Source: Molanna angustata (lineage: Eukaryota > Arthropoda > Insecta > Trichoptera > Molannidae). Taken from it: a stretch of DNA of 64,000 nucleotides. The stretch covers positions 35,006,556-35,070,555 of the forward strand of contig OY754972.1 in the NCBI GenBank assembly GCA_963576475.1, in the 5' to 3' direction. The notes beneath the pieces were generated by a model. The model ran no database searches. It had not been told where the DNA came from and saw only the letters and a list, made by a program, of their open reading frames with translations. Positions 1-10,819 of this stretch are shown in pieces. A program made the translations under genes and the position numbers. The stretch's first letter is position 1, and every line of letters begins with the position of its first letter.

Positions 1-480
1 TCCAGGTTCTCCTATAATATATTATACACCAACATCACCTCAACTGATTTAAATAAATGATTCGCAACCCCAATAAGCACTTAGTTGCAGAAGAAAAATC
101 TCATTATATTCCAAAATAATATGAAATGTAAGGACGCATTTTGGGCATTTTTGGCGTAAAATAATAATTTCATAATGACACCGTTTATTTTTCTTTCATC
201 CTGTGGTCCCTAATTACAACAGAGAAATTTAAATGGTTCCTGGTCAAAAAAAGTTTTGAAACAACTGTTCCCTACAGAGTGAACAGTAAATACTGTGAAA
301 TGATAATGGAATTGTGAAGTAACTATATTATCACCTATAACATTAGCGTCCGGTGATACGGGCATAAAATGTAATAGTCTGTTGTGGTTCTTAATACAGG
401 AAGACTGGAAACAGAAGATGAGCCAAACTGAATTTGGAAGAAAATGGAAATAAAGGCAGCTAAACACATAGATTTAATAA
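1..480. other. Gene-free AT-rich sequence
   Basis: I see no recognisable gene or repeat here. The only open frame of note (minus strand, 210-467) has no recognisable motif and no codon bias, so I leave it out. Confidence 0.5.
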
Positions 481-489
481 AAAATTTCC

Positions 490-1112
490 TAACATAAACA
501 GTTTGACAAACCCTGAAATTTTTTCATTAATATCTATATTTATACAAATTTTCAGCTTTCTAACTTTTATGGTTTTTGAAATATATTGAAAAATGAAATA
601 AAAATTTTAATGTTTATAACCCCCGATTGGAACGAAAATTCAAAATTCTGAGTACAAATTTTAGCAGACCTACAACTTTCTATATTTTCTAAATTTTTTG
701 ACAAATTTATGTATTTAAATGCTTGCATTTCAAAAAGAAAAAAAATACCGAAAAACGCTGAAACATCCCAAATATTTGTTTTAATTTTAACAGTGCATCT
801 CAAATTTTTCTTAACAATTTATGTAAGAATCGAATCAAGTGACGACATCGTTTCATACAATTTGTATGGCACAATACACAATATCTACGGGGATTCTCAA
901 TAGTTTGATACTTAATCTCAGTACATACATACCTACATACCATCGAGATGAAAAAGGGCTGACCCACACACTGACCGGCTGGCACATGTTTTGTATAATA
1001 TAACAATATAAATAAATTGGATTTAAGGTTTTATAGTTTAGTATGTATTCATCAACTATGTAAACATACTATCGCCATCAACAGTTAGATCTCATGTGTT
1101 ACATGCAACAAA
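490..1112 (+). repeat. Rep-A interspersed repeat copy
   Basis: This is one of about a dozen copies of the most abundant repeat in the window. It shows the family blocks in order: an AT-rich stretch with phrases like 'tttttgaaatata', then GTGACGACATCGTTTCATAC, ACCATC.TG..., TATCGCCATCAACAGTTAG, and the terminal block ATCTCATGTGTTACATGCAA at about 1,090-1,110. The terminal block is one TIR of the complete element at 14,959-15,823. No coding capacity is visible. The left boundary is uncertain. Confidence 0.75.
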
Positions 1113-2812
1113 ATAGCCTAAGAACCCGATTCTGCTAGACTTACGTCATTTTGAATAGTGGCCCATTTAAAATTTATACTTATGTCACAGTACAAAGGCT
1201 GTTTATATTTACTACGGAAGACTAGGTATTAGAAATCACACCTACCATTGACAGACAGTTTGGTTGGTGGAAATCCCCGACAGACATCTTTAAAGAAATA
1301 TCACAATTCATTAAACTTAATTTTTGCATTTATAATGTGAATCCCTCTTCCTCTACCTCCTTGGTTCATTATGCGAATCAGCTGACCGCCCAAGGCCAGT
1401 CGACAACAAGTACCAGGTAAACCGTCAATAGTGATATTTGACATTTTGAAACGGCGCGGCGTGTATCAAAAAGGGTTCGATTTCGTTAATTCGATCGATA
1501 ACGTTGTGTTATAATGTGTGAACTATCTTTCAATTGTGACTACATCATACAGTGTGGGGAAGGCGGCCTTTTAGTACAAAGTCGATTTAAAGTTTGATTC
1601 GCTTCCGCCATTCCACCCCGTATTATTCCAAATAATAATATTAACCAAAAAATATACATTCCAACCTTCAAGATCTATGTTGTATGTCCTTAGACGCAGC
1701 TGAGTGAATTGGCAACAGAATGTTTAGAAATAGCGTATATGCACACAAACCAAATTTAGTAGTGGGATGTAGGTATGTACATACTTTGATTGGAATAAAT
1801 CAATAAGATTAGTTAACGTTCCTGACCTTTTCAACCATACAGTAAACCAAACTGATTGTTTTGGTTGTGTTAAAATAAATTTTACTATATATTTATGATT
1901 TAAGTGTTGATATAAAATATTGAACAGTTTATTTACGATTTAGGGGTTTGTATAGCACCTTGTCTCGTGTATGTCAACATACGCGAGACCTAGAATCACA
2001 TGCAGCTTGAAATAGAAAACTTCCCCCCTCCACGGCGAAAAGGCTCAACAATTTTGGTGGCATCTATGACTTTACTGATTGTCTTATAATAAATTTTGAT
2101 TTCTCAAGTAGCTGCTTCGATGGTAGTTCTGATGAAAATAACAATCTCTGACCGACAATGGAAGGACTTCAAGAATTGAATATGTCAGAATACATTTTTA
2201 TTCTTTAATGGAATTTGTGAGATTGAATGGAATTAGTTCCTGTGATACGAATCTTCAATAATAATTACTCCCGCACCCCTTTACTCATTAAAATTAACTT
2301 TATTTTAACACAGATTAACTCACTCCGTTCATAACTTAGAAAAATATTTTTGGATAATAAGTTTTTGTCTTATTTCATAGAAACTTTAAAATTATCCCTT
2401 TTTCGCACTTTTTCATCCTTTTAAAAATATATGGAAAACGGCCAAACATATAATTTTAACTGGAGTATCGATATGCCAAATAACTATTTCCGAGATAATC
2501 GTATATTCTAAAAAAACTATCAACCCTAATCTTCCACAAATCCTTCCTTAGTGGAAGGTTTTGTTTTTAAACCTATTTGATTTCCAAATTTCACATTTCT
2601 ACGTTAAGCCGTTTGGGCTGTGCGTTGACGAGTGAGAAAGTCGTTCATTCAGGACACTGCTTTATTGATATAGGTATAATCTCAAGGGGGGTACTTAGGT
2701 AAATTGTTTTGTATTTATCTATCTTGGCACGCATCTATCGCCTCATTAATATTCATACCTATATCTTTTCACACATTTTCGTATGTTGTTTAAGCTTCTA
2801 AGGCAAATTTCC
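1113..2812. other. Gene-free stretch, no recognised repeat
   Basis: Mostly unique AT-rich sequence with a slightly richer patch at 1,340-1,640. Short inverted repeats occur around 1,962-1,990 and 2,531-2,562. I see no gene that I can support. Confidence 0.4.
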
Positions 2813-2814
2813 CT

Positions 2815-2955
2815 ATTTCGAAATGTCCAGCCATATATTTCTCGGACCGCCACGACCTCTCATTCCAATCCCGTCCGCTTTGTATATTTTCTTCTTCAGG
2901 CGTACTTCATTCATTCTCCCCATGTGATCAAACCATTTCAATTTTCAGTCTGTTG
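2815..2955 (-). pseudogene. LINE reverse-transcriptase tail fragment
   Basis: The minus strand translates to the typical tail found after the RT domain of endonuclease/RT-type LINEs: LKWFDHMGRMNEVRLKKKIY, then a GRGGPRN..WLD block. The same tail (LRWFGHIERM..RLTKKIY) is better preserved at 36,830-37,000, so this looks like the same or a sister family. Only about 45 residues survive and one frame change lies upstream. It is a dead fragment with no promoter or ends visible. Confidence 0.7.
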
Positions 2956-3875
2956 ATGATTTTTTTCTTTATCTAAATATTATATAAATAATTCAATTAA
3001 TTGAGGAATATTTCTTTTGACCACATAAAGGGCATAAAGATACGTTTAAATGAACCACACTGTCTTTTTTCCCCATTTGTTTTCTATGGCAACAGTTATT
3101 TAATACGTTTTTTTCTGTTTTGCATTTACATCACGTACATTTTTAAAATACGGAATATTTTCCGCCAAGAGAGAGAAATACAAATGTACTCTTGATTCCG
3201 CTTGTCTGTTGAAACCAATGAGCGAGCCTTTTTTTCACCAAAATGACTGGCATTTTATGACCTCTCTCGTAATTTAGAGATATTTTTTATCATACAGACC
3301 AGCGTAAATATTATTTTTATGACCGCAAAAGGGCGTCAGCCGAAAACTCGGTAAAGTATGGAAATAATATATTATAACCCATTGGATACGCCGCTTCTTC
3401 TCTGCCATCCGTTTAAAAAGGACACTTTAATCAGCCCCTTTGTAAAACTCCAACACGGACAGCTATAGAAAAAGTACACGATCAGAAAAGTTTAGAAAAA
3501 GTTATGAAGAGCTTTTTGACTTATGATCTCGGCAATGAAGCGACAAAAGAGGTGAGTTTGATTCTTCAAATTTTTAGATAGCTATCTACTGAGATATTCA
3601 TCTTTTGATTAGTACATAATAATATTGTTGATAGCTGGTAACGATAAAAAATATTGGTAGACGTAGGTAGACTTCTAAATTCTGAGATGAGGACGGTTTT
3701 TGTGATTCGTATCTTTAGAACGAATGCAAATGCGTTTTTGCACGAAAAGTGTTTGATGCTATGCATATATCCAAAACGTATTTTGTTAGTTATGTACGTA
3801 AACAATATAGAACGACTGAAATAGAACATTATTCTGTTATCATTAAACTCGCTGTATGGTTGATTGTAATAAATG
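2956..3875. other. Gene-free stretch
   Basis: AT-rich sequence without a recognisable gene or repeat. The open frames at 3,001-3,195 (plus) and 3,566-3,964 (minus) show no motif and run through simple sequence. Confidence 0.4.
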
Positions 3876-3877
3876 AA

Positions 3878-4092
3878 GAAAATTACAATAGGTACTTTGG
3901 GTATATAATGAGAGGAAAAAGTACCAACTCTTATAGCTTGTTTTCCAGAGAAGGATATATACAAGGTAGAAGAGGAGCAGGACGATAAACAGTTTCATGG
4001 TTCCGTAACCTGAGACAGTGGTTGGAAAGTTTAAAAAAATAAAGAATTATCATCAGATCAATAGAAAAATAGCATTCCGGTGTCGAAAATTA
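3878..4092 (+). pseudogene. LINE RT tail fragment
   Basis: The plus strand reads YFGYIMRGKSTNSYSLFSRE, then IQGRRGAGR, a stop, then TVSWFRNLRQWLE. This is the arrangement GH(I)MRG...IQGKRR.GRR..SWLRNLR.W known from the C-terminal tail of insect endonuclease/RT LINEs. The internal stop after GAGR and another after LKK show it is a decayed remnant. No RT catalytic block is present. It is a different family from the fragment at 2,815-2,955. Confidence 0.7.
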
Positions 4093-4560
4093 ATAATATT
4101 ACCTATCAAGATAAAAATATTCTTTCCGCAAAGTGCTGGCTTCGTGTAAAAGAGTAATGCGAGATGACAACGTGGCTAAAAACGCTTTTATGATCAAATT
4201 AAATTTAAATTTTCGATGCAAACCCCCAGAGTATAAAAGGTTTTTTTTACAAGTATTCCAATTTCGGGTATCAATACAAATTATCATTATTTTATAAAAG
4301 ATAAACCCTGATGCGACTTAACGAAAAAGCTTTAAGAAAAAGTTTTTTTTATTTCGTGAAAAAAATATCGACATTTTTCACCAACATCATATTTTGTTTG
4401 TATACGTATAATGGGTAATGGACGCCTTATTGGTTGGTAGTGAAAAAAAGTGCTTTCGAATAAATATTTTTGAAACATAAAAAATCAAATATTATCTCAA
4501 ATTATTTTGTAACTCTTTTATCTTCCATATAATAAAATAACAAGTATATGATACCATCCC
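4093..4560. other. Gene-free stretch
   Basis: AT-rich, no recognisable gene. It ends at the 5' truncation point of the LINE that begins near 4,562. Confidence 0.4.
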
Positions 4561-4576
4561 CTCTAACGATATTAAA

Positions 4577-5338
4577 TTGGTTATAGGAGATTTTAATGCA
4601 AAAATAGGAAAAGAGCCCACCCTACAGCACATCACTGGGAAAAACAGCCTGCATGGGGAGAGCAACAACAATGGATTGAGGGTGACAGATTTTGCAGAAT
4701 CACGTAATATGATCATCACCTCAACATTCTTCCCCCGAAAGGACATTCATAAGTGGACGTGGACTTCACCAAATGGCAGGCACCATAACCAGATCGACCA
4801 TGTTCTGATTGAAAAACGTGGGGCGTCAAGCATAACAAATGTAAGAACCTACAGAGGGGCTAACATCGACTCAGACCACTACATGGTGATAGCTACATAC
4901 AAATGCAGAATTGCCAAAATAAAACTTTGCAAACAATCTGCAACACCCAAATTCAATTGCGAGCCACTAAAGACACTAGACGGGATAGAGTCGTATCACA
5001 GCAACCTCACAACCAACTTACCAGCCCAAATAGGTGACGGAACCACACAGGACGACCTCGAGGAAGACTGGAATAACATAAAGAATGCTATTATTAGATC
5101 AGCGGAGTCCAGTATAGGAAACATACCAAGACAGAACAGAAATCCATGGTTTGATCAAGAATGTGAGAGAAGTATCCAGCAAAAAAATATTCTCAGAAAG
5201 CAATACATTGAAAGAAAGACAAGAGCCAAGCAACAAGCATATGAACAGGCCAGAAGGGAATCAAATAGACTGATTAAAAAGAAAAAAAAGAGAATTCCTA
5301 AACAATGTTTTGTTGAAGATGGAAAACGACTTCCTTGA
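4577..5338 (+). pseudogene. LINE endonuclease domain, C-terminal part
   Basis: This 253-residue open frame starts inside the domain with IGDFNAKIG (the GDFN block of exonuclease-endonuclease-phosphatase enzymes). It continues with HGESNNNGLR..DFAESRNM, W.W.SP.GR.HNQIDHVLI and SDHYMV, which are the late catalytic blocks of LINE endonucleases. The enzyme nicks target DNA to prime reverse transcription. After about residue 115 comes the basic linker towards the RT. The N-terminal catalytic Asn/Glu blocks are absent. The frame is lost at a lysine-rich run (AAAAAGAAAAAAAAG, about 5,276-5,290), after which the continuation is in another frame. Confidence 0.85.
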
Positions 5339-5612
5339 TAATAATACTCGTGAGGCGTACAAGGGTGTAAACTTTTTCAAGAAAGGTTTCAAACCCAAAA
5401 CTAGCCTGTGTAAGAATATCAATGGAGATATCATCTCATCTAAGGAACAAATCAAATCAAGATGGTGCGAATATTTTCATCAACTCCTCAATCCGAACCA
5501 TGATACAAGAGAAGAGAATACAACTACCCTCCACGAACCGCAAGATGAAAACCTGCCATCAACCAATCCACCAACAACTATCGAAATCACAGCAGCCCGG
5601 AGAATATTCTAG
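5310..5612 (+). pseudogene. LINE linker between endonuclease and RT, shifted frame
   Basis: This 100-residue open frame (KMENDFLDNNTREAYKGVNF...IKSRWCEYFHQLLNP) matches the linker that precedes the RT fingers in this LINE type: a long helical stretch with REAYKG.NFF and RW.EYF..LL. It overlaps the end of the endonuclease frame, so one frameshift separates them. It ends where the RT frame starts. The stretch that should hold the RT IP.E..K and NYRPI blocks is deleted: the sequence jumps from TIEITAAR to GEYQAGFR. Confidence 0.7.
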
Positions 5613-6070
5613 GAGAATATCAGGCAGGTTTTAGAGCAAACAGATCAACGACTGATCAGTTATTCACGGTAGGTCAAATTCTGGGAAAGTGTTGGGAGTT
5701 CGACATTGATATACACCAATTATTTGTCGACTTTAAACAAGCTTATGACAGCATTGACAGAAGGAAATTGTACGAAATTCTGCTTCATTTCCAGATCCCT
5801 TCTAAACTAGTTAGGCTTGTCATAGTAACAATGACCAACACAAGAAGCCAGGTCAAGGTGGGAGGGGAACTTAGTGAGGCGTTTACAATCTCTCAAGGGT
5901 TAAAACAAGGGGATAGTCTGGCTCCCACTCTCTTCAACATAGTGCTAGAACATGTTGTCCGTCAAACGTCCGTCGACACGAGCGCTAACATTTGTTTCAA
6001 GAGCAGCCAAATAGTTGGGTACGCAGATGATCTTAATATCATCGGAAGATCCCTGGCAGCTATTAAATAA
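5609..6070 (+). pseudogene. LINE reverse transcriptase core (YADD)
   Basis: The plus-strand frame from 5,609 reads GEYQAGFRANRSTTDQLFTV, LFVDFKQAYDSIDR (catalytic Asp block), ISQGLKQGDSLAPTLFNIVLE (QGDSLSPxLF block) and VGYADDLNIIGRS (YADD catalytic pair). This is the palm of a non-LTR reverse transcriptase. The first part of the RT is missing, through a deletion between 5,600 and 5,612. A stop at 6,068-6,070 (AAATAAG) interrupts what should continue into the thumb at 6,083. Confidence 0.9.
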
Positions 6071-6082
6071 GTCTTCACCCCA

Positions 6083-6599
6083 TTGGAAACTGCTGCATGT
6101 GAAGTGGGCTTGAAAATAAATGAGAGCAAAACAAAATATATGGCCCAAAGTCGAAACCCATCTCAAAGAAGAAGAGGTAGCGTAAAGCTGGCAGACGACC
6201 ATTCATTTGAAACAGTTGACCAATTTACGTATCTGGGATCTCTCCTTACGGAAAATAATGAAGAGGAAGTAGAAATCAAAAAAAGAATATCAGCAGGCAA
6301 TAAAACTTATTTCTCCTTATTGCCAGTGTTCAGGTCTCGCAATGTCCACAGGAAAACTAAATTGACATTATATAAAACAATCATTAGGACTGTGTTGAAT
6401 TACGGATGCGAGGCTCTGACACTGACCGTGAAATCCGCTGAAGCATTAGATGTTTTCGAAAGGAGAGTCCTACGCCGAATATGTGGTCCTGTGAAGGAAG
6501 GAGATGAATGGCGCATAAAGAAAAATGAAGAACTGTACAAAATTTATGAAGCACCAAAGATCTCAACCCATATAAGACTGCTTAGGTTGAGATGGGCGG
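6083..6599 (+). pseudogene. LINE RT thumb and post-RT region
   Basis: This frame continues directly from the RT core after one stop. It holds CEVGLKINESKTKYM, DQFTYLGSLLT, IKKRISAGNKTYFSL, YKTIIRTVLNYGCEALTLT, FERRVLRRICGP and LRWAGG. The YLGS..., VLNYG.E..T and RW.GH signatures are the usual order after the RT in RTE-like and related LINEs. The protein is cut at LRWAGG by the GC-rich insertion. The expected next residues, HV(Q)RMPNTRIPKK, resume at 7,083. Confidence 0.88.
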
Positions 6600-7082
6600 G
6601 TGGGCGGCCGACGCTGTTGTGCCCTCGTCATTCTATACTTAGAGAAGAGCAGGACGGACGCCTCTAGTCTCGCTCGGCAGTTACTCGTCAACTGTGGCGA
6701 ATGTTGTTGTGTGGTTCGGGCACACCGCCGGCGCAGACGTCGGGTCAGACATCCTGTGTTGACAACGAGACGTCAAATCTGACAGGTGATGATTGCGTCG
6801 GATGCCCCCGGTGTTAGCCCGCGGAACCTTCGGACGCCAACACGAGGACCGAGGGGTCGGGGTACAAGCCCCTCCGACTTGAAACGGAGTGTACTTAGCG
6901 GCCGATTTCGAGACCAATCGGAGGCCCTGACGTGTGTGGTTGGATTCTCGGGGGCAGTGGTCGAACCCGATGGATGGTGGATATTTTGTGTTTGTCCGAT
7001 GTTGCGGCTGCGTCCGGTGGTGAACAGGGCCAATGAGCTCTATAGCGTCGCCGGCGTGGAAGTGGATCGCGATCCCCCTCGA
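6600..7082. mobile_element. GC-rich ~480 bp insertion of unknown origin
   Basis: The LINE reading breaks after LRWAG at about 6,600 and resumes at 7,083 with CCATGTACAGAGAATGCC. Between them is a block that is visibly far richer in G and C than anything else in the window (for example CCGCCGGCGCAGACGTCGGG and GGGTCGGGGTACAAGCCCC). All frames are fairly open because of composition, not coding. I see no poly-A, no TIR and at most a 2 bp target duplication (GG). It could be part of a 5' region of another retroelement or captured sequence. I do not recognise it. Confidence 0.7.
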
Positions 7083-7306
7083 TGGCCATGTACAGAGAAT
7101 GCCAAACACGCGAATACCCAAAAAAAATCATGTTTGGTCACCCGGGAGGTAAACGGAAGATGGGGAGACCAAGACTGAGATGGGAGGACGACATACGGAG
7201 AGATGCAGAAAAGCTCCTGCAGGTCCCTAACTGGAGAACGGCGGCTGAGGATAGAAGAGGTTGGAGGCGCGTGTTGAAGGAGGCCAAGGCTCGATTTTGG
7301 CTGTAG
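7083..7306 (+). pseudogene. LINE C-terminal tail after insertion
   Basis: The last 70 or so residues of the LINE protein: CRECQTREYPKK.MFGHPGG, then KRKMGRPRLRWEDDIRRD, then WRTAAEDRRGWRRVLKEAK. This is the GRP..RW.DD(I/V) plus W...A.DR..W box that ends RTE-like and related proteins. A stop follows at 7,304-7,306 and then the GAAGAAGAAG tail. A second, more decayed copy of the same tail is at 43,990-44,275. Confidence 0.88.
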
Positions 7307-7325
7307 CGCCATCGAAGAAGAAGAT

Positions 7326-8185
7326 AATAAAATTACACTGCTATTGCAGTAATCAAGTCTTGGAAAAATATAAGCGTTTGTGAGAGATTTGGTAGCGTCT
7401 ATTGGAAGTTTACTTCGAATTACTTGATTATACGAAGGTGAAAAAATGCTGCACTAGTTGTGCAATTTATTTGTTTATTGAGAGTCCAGATGAACTCCAA
7501 GGAGTTTCAAATTAGATTTGGAGATAATGTTGGATTTGTCTACAGTAAATTCTGATTTTTCCCTAAGGTGTTGACGCCTTGTTGTCGCAGTCCGAATAAA
7601 TTCAATCTTAGACGGGCTCACTTTGAGTTTATTTGATGACATTCAGTCATTTATGTTCCTGTATTTTATGAAGAGCGCCCTGAGTATAGCTGAAAATCAT
7701 CTGTATAACAGTGAGCGTTGAGGTCATGACTTTTTATAACATAAAATATTTCTTTTGTGTACCTAAATGATGAATAATAGTGAATCCAGTACGAAGCCTT
7801 GAGGTACCTCCGTCTTCTTTGGTGCAGGTTTTGAGGTAGATTCGTTGATTTTAGTAGTTTGAAATTTGTTCGTTAGGTACGACTTCAGCCAATTAATGGC
7901 AGGACTTAAAATTTTACTTTTTTTGCTTTTTCTTTTCCAGTCTATTTTTTTAAGCTAACAATATTTTGTTAATTTTTTACTAGTGCAAAAAGTTTATATG
8001 TTCAACCGTTCTCGAGTTGTGTGTGTGTGAATGTGTGTGGACCACCCTTACCCTCTCTAATACTTTTGATCTGCTTGATGCATATATCACAAAAAGGCAA
8101 ATAACCTCAATTTAGAGGATTCGCACTCATTATATAAGGTAAGTATATGAGAATATATGCTATGCATTATATACTTACATACAAA
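7326..8185. other. Gene-free stretch
   Basis: No gene seen. It contains ordinary AT-rich sequence and a short (GT)n at about 8,020-8,037. Confidence 0.4.
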
Positions 8186-8189
8186 ATAA

Positions 8190-8738
8190 TAATATACACC
8201 TATAAAGATGAAGTCGGAATTAATTTCCATATATTTCAAAAACTATGTATAAAAGCTAGAACTTTGATTATTTGTAATTGTATATAAAAACTTGTATAAA
8301 TATAGACAAATAAAATATCACAAACTATTTTTTTGGCGAAAAATTTCAGGGATTCTCAAACTTGTTTTTGAGAAATCTATGTATTTAAATGCCTTTATTT
8401 AAAAAAAAACTTAAAAACGTTTAAATACCCAAAATAATTGATTATGTTTTAGTAGTGATTCTCGAACTTGCATTAATATTTTTTTGTAAAAATAGATTTT
8501 AGTGACTACCTCATTCGATACAAATTGTATGGCAAAATATACGATATTCATTCTTGCCATCAAGTCGTTTACCCATTCGGGGTAGGAGAAAAGTAATGAA
8601 CTCCACACTATCCAATCCTGACATACATGTTTTATTATAGTATTGGAAAACACAATATAACATATTATTTTATAATTATTATTGAATAGTTTATAATTTT
8701 GTTACTTATTCTTCAACTATTTAATATATTATAAATAA
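8190..8738. repeat. Rep-A copy (degenerate)
   Basis: Contains the family phrases 'aaaactatgtataaaagctagaac', the 'gattctcaaactt' block, TAGTGACTACCTCATTCGATAC, ACAAATTGTATGGCAAAATA, a diverged form of the GGGTAGGA...CTATCC block, and TTATTCTTCAACTAT near 8,706. The terminal TIR block is missing because LINE-C sequence starts at 8,739. The original repeat was probably interrupted here. Confidence 0.65.
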
Positions 8739-9375
8739 TTGATATTTCATGATGGAATATTGGAAAAAGATATTGAAAGGAGAGTAACGGCAGGTAATAG
8801 AGTGAATGGTGCATTAAGACCGATAATGGCTGACCCAATTATTTCGAGGCAAGCAAAGCTCGCGGTACACAATGGTATCGTCGCACCGACTCTAATGTAT
8901 GCTAGTGTGACATGGACATGGCAGAAGACGCATGAAAGTAGAATTAACGCGGTTGAAATGAGGTCACTAAGACGAATGTGTGTTAAAACGATGTATGATA
9001 GAATAAGAAATGAGGATATTAGACGAGAATGTATGATTTAAAGAAATATCGTAAGTAAGATGAAAATAAATGCCCTAAGGTGGTTCGGCCACATAGAAAG
9101 AATGAGTGATGACCGTCTTGACAAAAAAAGTATATAAGGCTGATAAAAGAGGAACGAAAAGTAGAGGTCGGCCAAGAAAAAGTTGGCACGGTCACATAAA
9201 TGGGATTTTGAAAGATGGAGATGTTAGAAGTAAGAATAATAGAAGAGCGTGTATGAGACGATGTATGGACGTGAATGAAGCGAGGAATGTATGTCAGGAG
9301 AGAGGAGTCTGGCGTTCAGTTCTCTCTGCCTACCCCAAATAGGGAAATGGCGTGATGGTATGGTATGGGATATTT
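8739..9375 (+). mobile_element. LINE-C 3' fragment, copy 1
   Basis: RT thumb and tail of an endonuclease/RT-type LINE. It reads LEKDIERRVTAGNRVNGALR, AVHNGIVAPTLMYASVTWTW, INAVEMRSLRRMC and IRNEDIRRECM, then a stop. In shifted frames it continues with ALRWFGHIERMSDDRLDKK and GRPRKSWHGHINGILKDGDV...RRCMDVNEARNVCQERGVWR. Two frame breaks (about 9,041 and 9,120) make it dead. The 3' end is GGCGTGATGGTATG followed by short TATG-like repeats. The ends at 37,110 and 54,575 are the same, which fixes the 3' terminus of the family. Confidence 0.88.
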
Positions 9376-9597
9376 CATAATATTTATATCTGTAATGTCC
9401 CACTAGGTATAAAACCTGTACCGGGGCTAAAGCATTTTGAATTTTTTAACTTAATAAAACCAAAATACATAGTAATTACATTAAAATATAAAAAAACAAT
9501 TTTTAATATTTTTTTAGGTAAGTAATAAAATATTTACAATTATTTTTCCCGCCCTACTGCAAAGAAGTTTTTTTAAATAATAAAAATATTATATAAC
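9376..9597. other. Short AT-rich spacer
   Basis: No gene or recognised repeat between the LINE-C tail and the SINE-A poly-T. Confidence 0.4.
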
Positions 9598-9599
9598 AT

Positions 9600-9788
9600 C
9601 TTTTTTTTTTTTTTTATAAAAAATGAATATGTCCTTGTTAAACAAGTACATATACATCTTCCTACGTTCCCTAAAATAAGCATATAAATGCTTGTGCTGT
9701 AGGTGAACGAAATCGGTCGAGGCAGGATTCGAACTCACGACCACTGGATTACAAGCCCAGCGGGCTAACCGCTCTGCCACCGACCCAT
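9600..9788 (-). mobile_element. SINE-A, tRNA-Thr-derived (copy 1)
   Basis: On the minus strand a tRNA-like head starts GGGTCGGTGGCAGAGCGG. It has a 5 bp anticodon stem (CTGGG/TCCAG) around the loop CTTGTAA, giving anticodon TGT (Thr), and a TTCGAATCC box B followed by CGACC that pairs with the 5' end. A 110 nt unrelated body and a 3' poly-A (plus-strand poly-T at 9,601-9,616) follow. The T stem is poorly paired, so it is a SINE and not a working tRNA. Polymerase III transcription from the internal A/B boxes is expected for the class. Other copies are at 14,457, 36,283 and 42,344. Confidence 0.88.
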
Positions 9789-9789
9789 C

Positions 9790-10435
9790 TTAATTATTAT
9801 ACCTAATAGAAATTACACATTTGAGCTATTGTTACTTGATCATGTTTCCGCAGTAGGTGCATTATTCCTTTGTTTTTAATCAATGTATCAATTGTTTTCT
9901 TATGTTTCAAATGTTTCATCAACTGTATGACTTTTATTAATTTTTTTATCGTGTTTAAAAAAATTGAGCTTAATATAAGTAATATCTTTGTTCGTATGTC
10001 GTGTTTATCTTTGGAAGAATGAAAATTATGCCTGTGTGTCACTGTAAGCTTTAACAAATATAAAACATGTAAACTATACATATTGATATCGACAGTTGGA
10101 TCTCATGTGTAACATACAACTAGGATAATATGTTCAAAGTTATTTATGTGGGTTGTTAGCCTACATTACTTAAAAATAAATTTTAAATGACTTTCTAAAG
10201 CCGATCGTATATTTTCTCTAGCAAGCGATCTAATCGGCTTAGCTTTATCTCGGTCTGGACTACTATAAGCTTGTGATTAAATTAAGTAATTCAATTCTTT
10301 ATTATTATCAGGAGAAAATGTTATGGGGATGAGAAAATTTTATCATAAATATTTTATGCGCAAGACCCGCTGTTGAATATTTTTATAGATTTTAAGCAGT
10401 TTAAATTTAAGTAAGAATTGTTCTTGTACCTGCAT
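9790..10435. other. Gene-free stretch with a Rep-A scrap
   Basis: A short Rep-A TIR piece (CGACAGTTGGATCTCATGTG...ACATACAACTAG) lies at about 10,090-10,122. The rest is AT-rich with no gene I can support. Confidence 0.45.
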
Positions 10436-10439
10436 TTAT

Positions 10440-10805
10440 CAAACTGTTCGAGAGACTTAAATTCTCTTAATGACTCGACAGTATGTATAAAGCCAAGACG
10501 CGTGTATGAAGGAACATTTTGTATGGTGTAGTGGACTTTTGGATGCCAAAGGCACCAACTTAGAGGCTTCGTAGCATATATTATGTTATGTATATGGATG
10601 AATTCAGAATTTGAAGTAGAAAATCTTGTGTATTTTTGTGTGTCTATGTCAATCCCCCTTATAACTTTTGATTCGCTTAATTTACAGAGCCCGAAATTTC
10701 AGAATATATAGATAGTTATATGTTGGCCTAAATATACAAAAAAGAAGAAATACCCCAACTAGAAAATTCAATTTTCCTTAAAAACTATTTACGTTGTAGT
10801 AGTAT
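10440..10805. repeat. Rep-A-related repeat, inner variant
   Basis: Shares blocks with 38,786-39,130 and 14,280-14,950: GTAGTGGACTTTTGGATGCC, CACCAACTTAGAGGCTTCG, ATGGATGAATTCAGAATTTG, CCCTTATAACTTTTGATTCG and TTCAGAATATATAGATAGTT. In the other copies a CA/GT microsatellite sits between the last two blocks; here it is short. Non-coding. Confidence 0.65.
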
Positions 10806-10819
10806 ATCCTATAAGCCTT

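Larger units (their letters stand above)
4562..7325 (+). mobile_element. 5'-truncated endonuclease/RT LINE with internal insertion
   Basis: A non-LTR retrotransposon remnant. In order it carries the C-terminal half of an AP-type endonuclease, a linker, an RT domain with YADD, and the tail ending in ...KARFWL. Proteins of this type are often auto-annotated as craniofacial development protein 2-like. Frames change near 5,335, 5,610, 6,070 and 6,600, so it is inactive. The 3' end runs into GAAGAAGAAGATAATAA, the short-tandem tail typical of RTE-like elements. A GC-rich 480 bp segment splits the tail (6,600-7,082). The first half of the endonuclease is missing, as usual for 5' truncation in target-primed insertion. 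Confidence 0.85.

Noticed and set aside
1340..1440. A 35 bp microexon between ...GCGAATCAG and GTAAAC on the plus strand
   Set aside because: Too short to judge, no homology recognised, no supporting neighbour exon.
6681..7178. Long overlapping open frames on both strands, up to 146 residues
   Set aside because: They arise from high GC content in the inserted block; no known motif in any frame.
9600..9788. A functional tRNA-Thr gene
   Set aside because: The T stem is mispaired, a SINE body and poly-A follow directly, and diverged copies occur elsewhere in the window.
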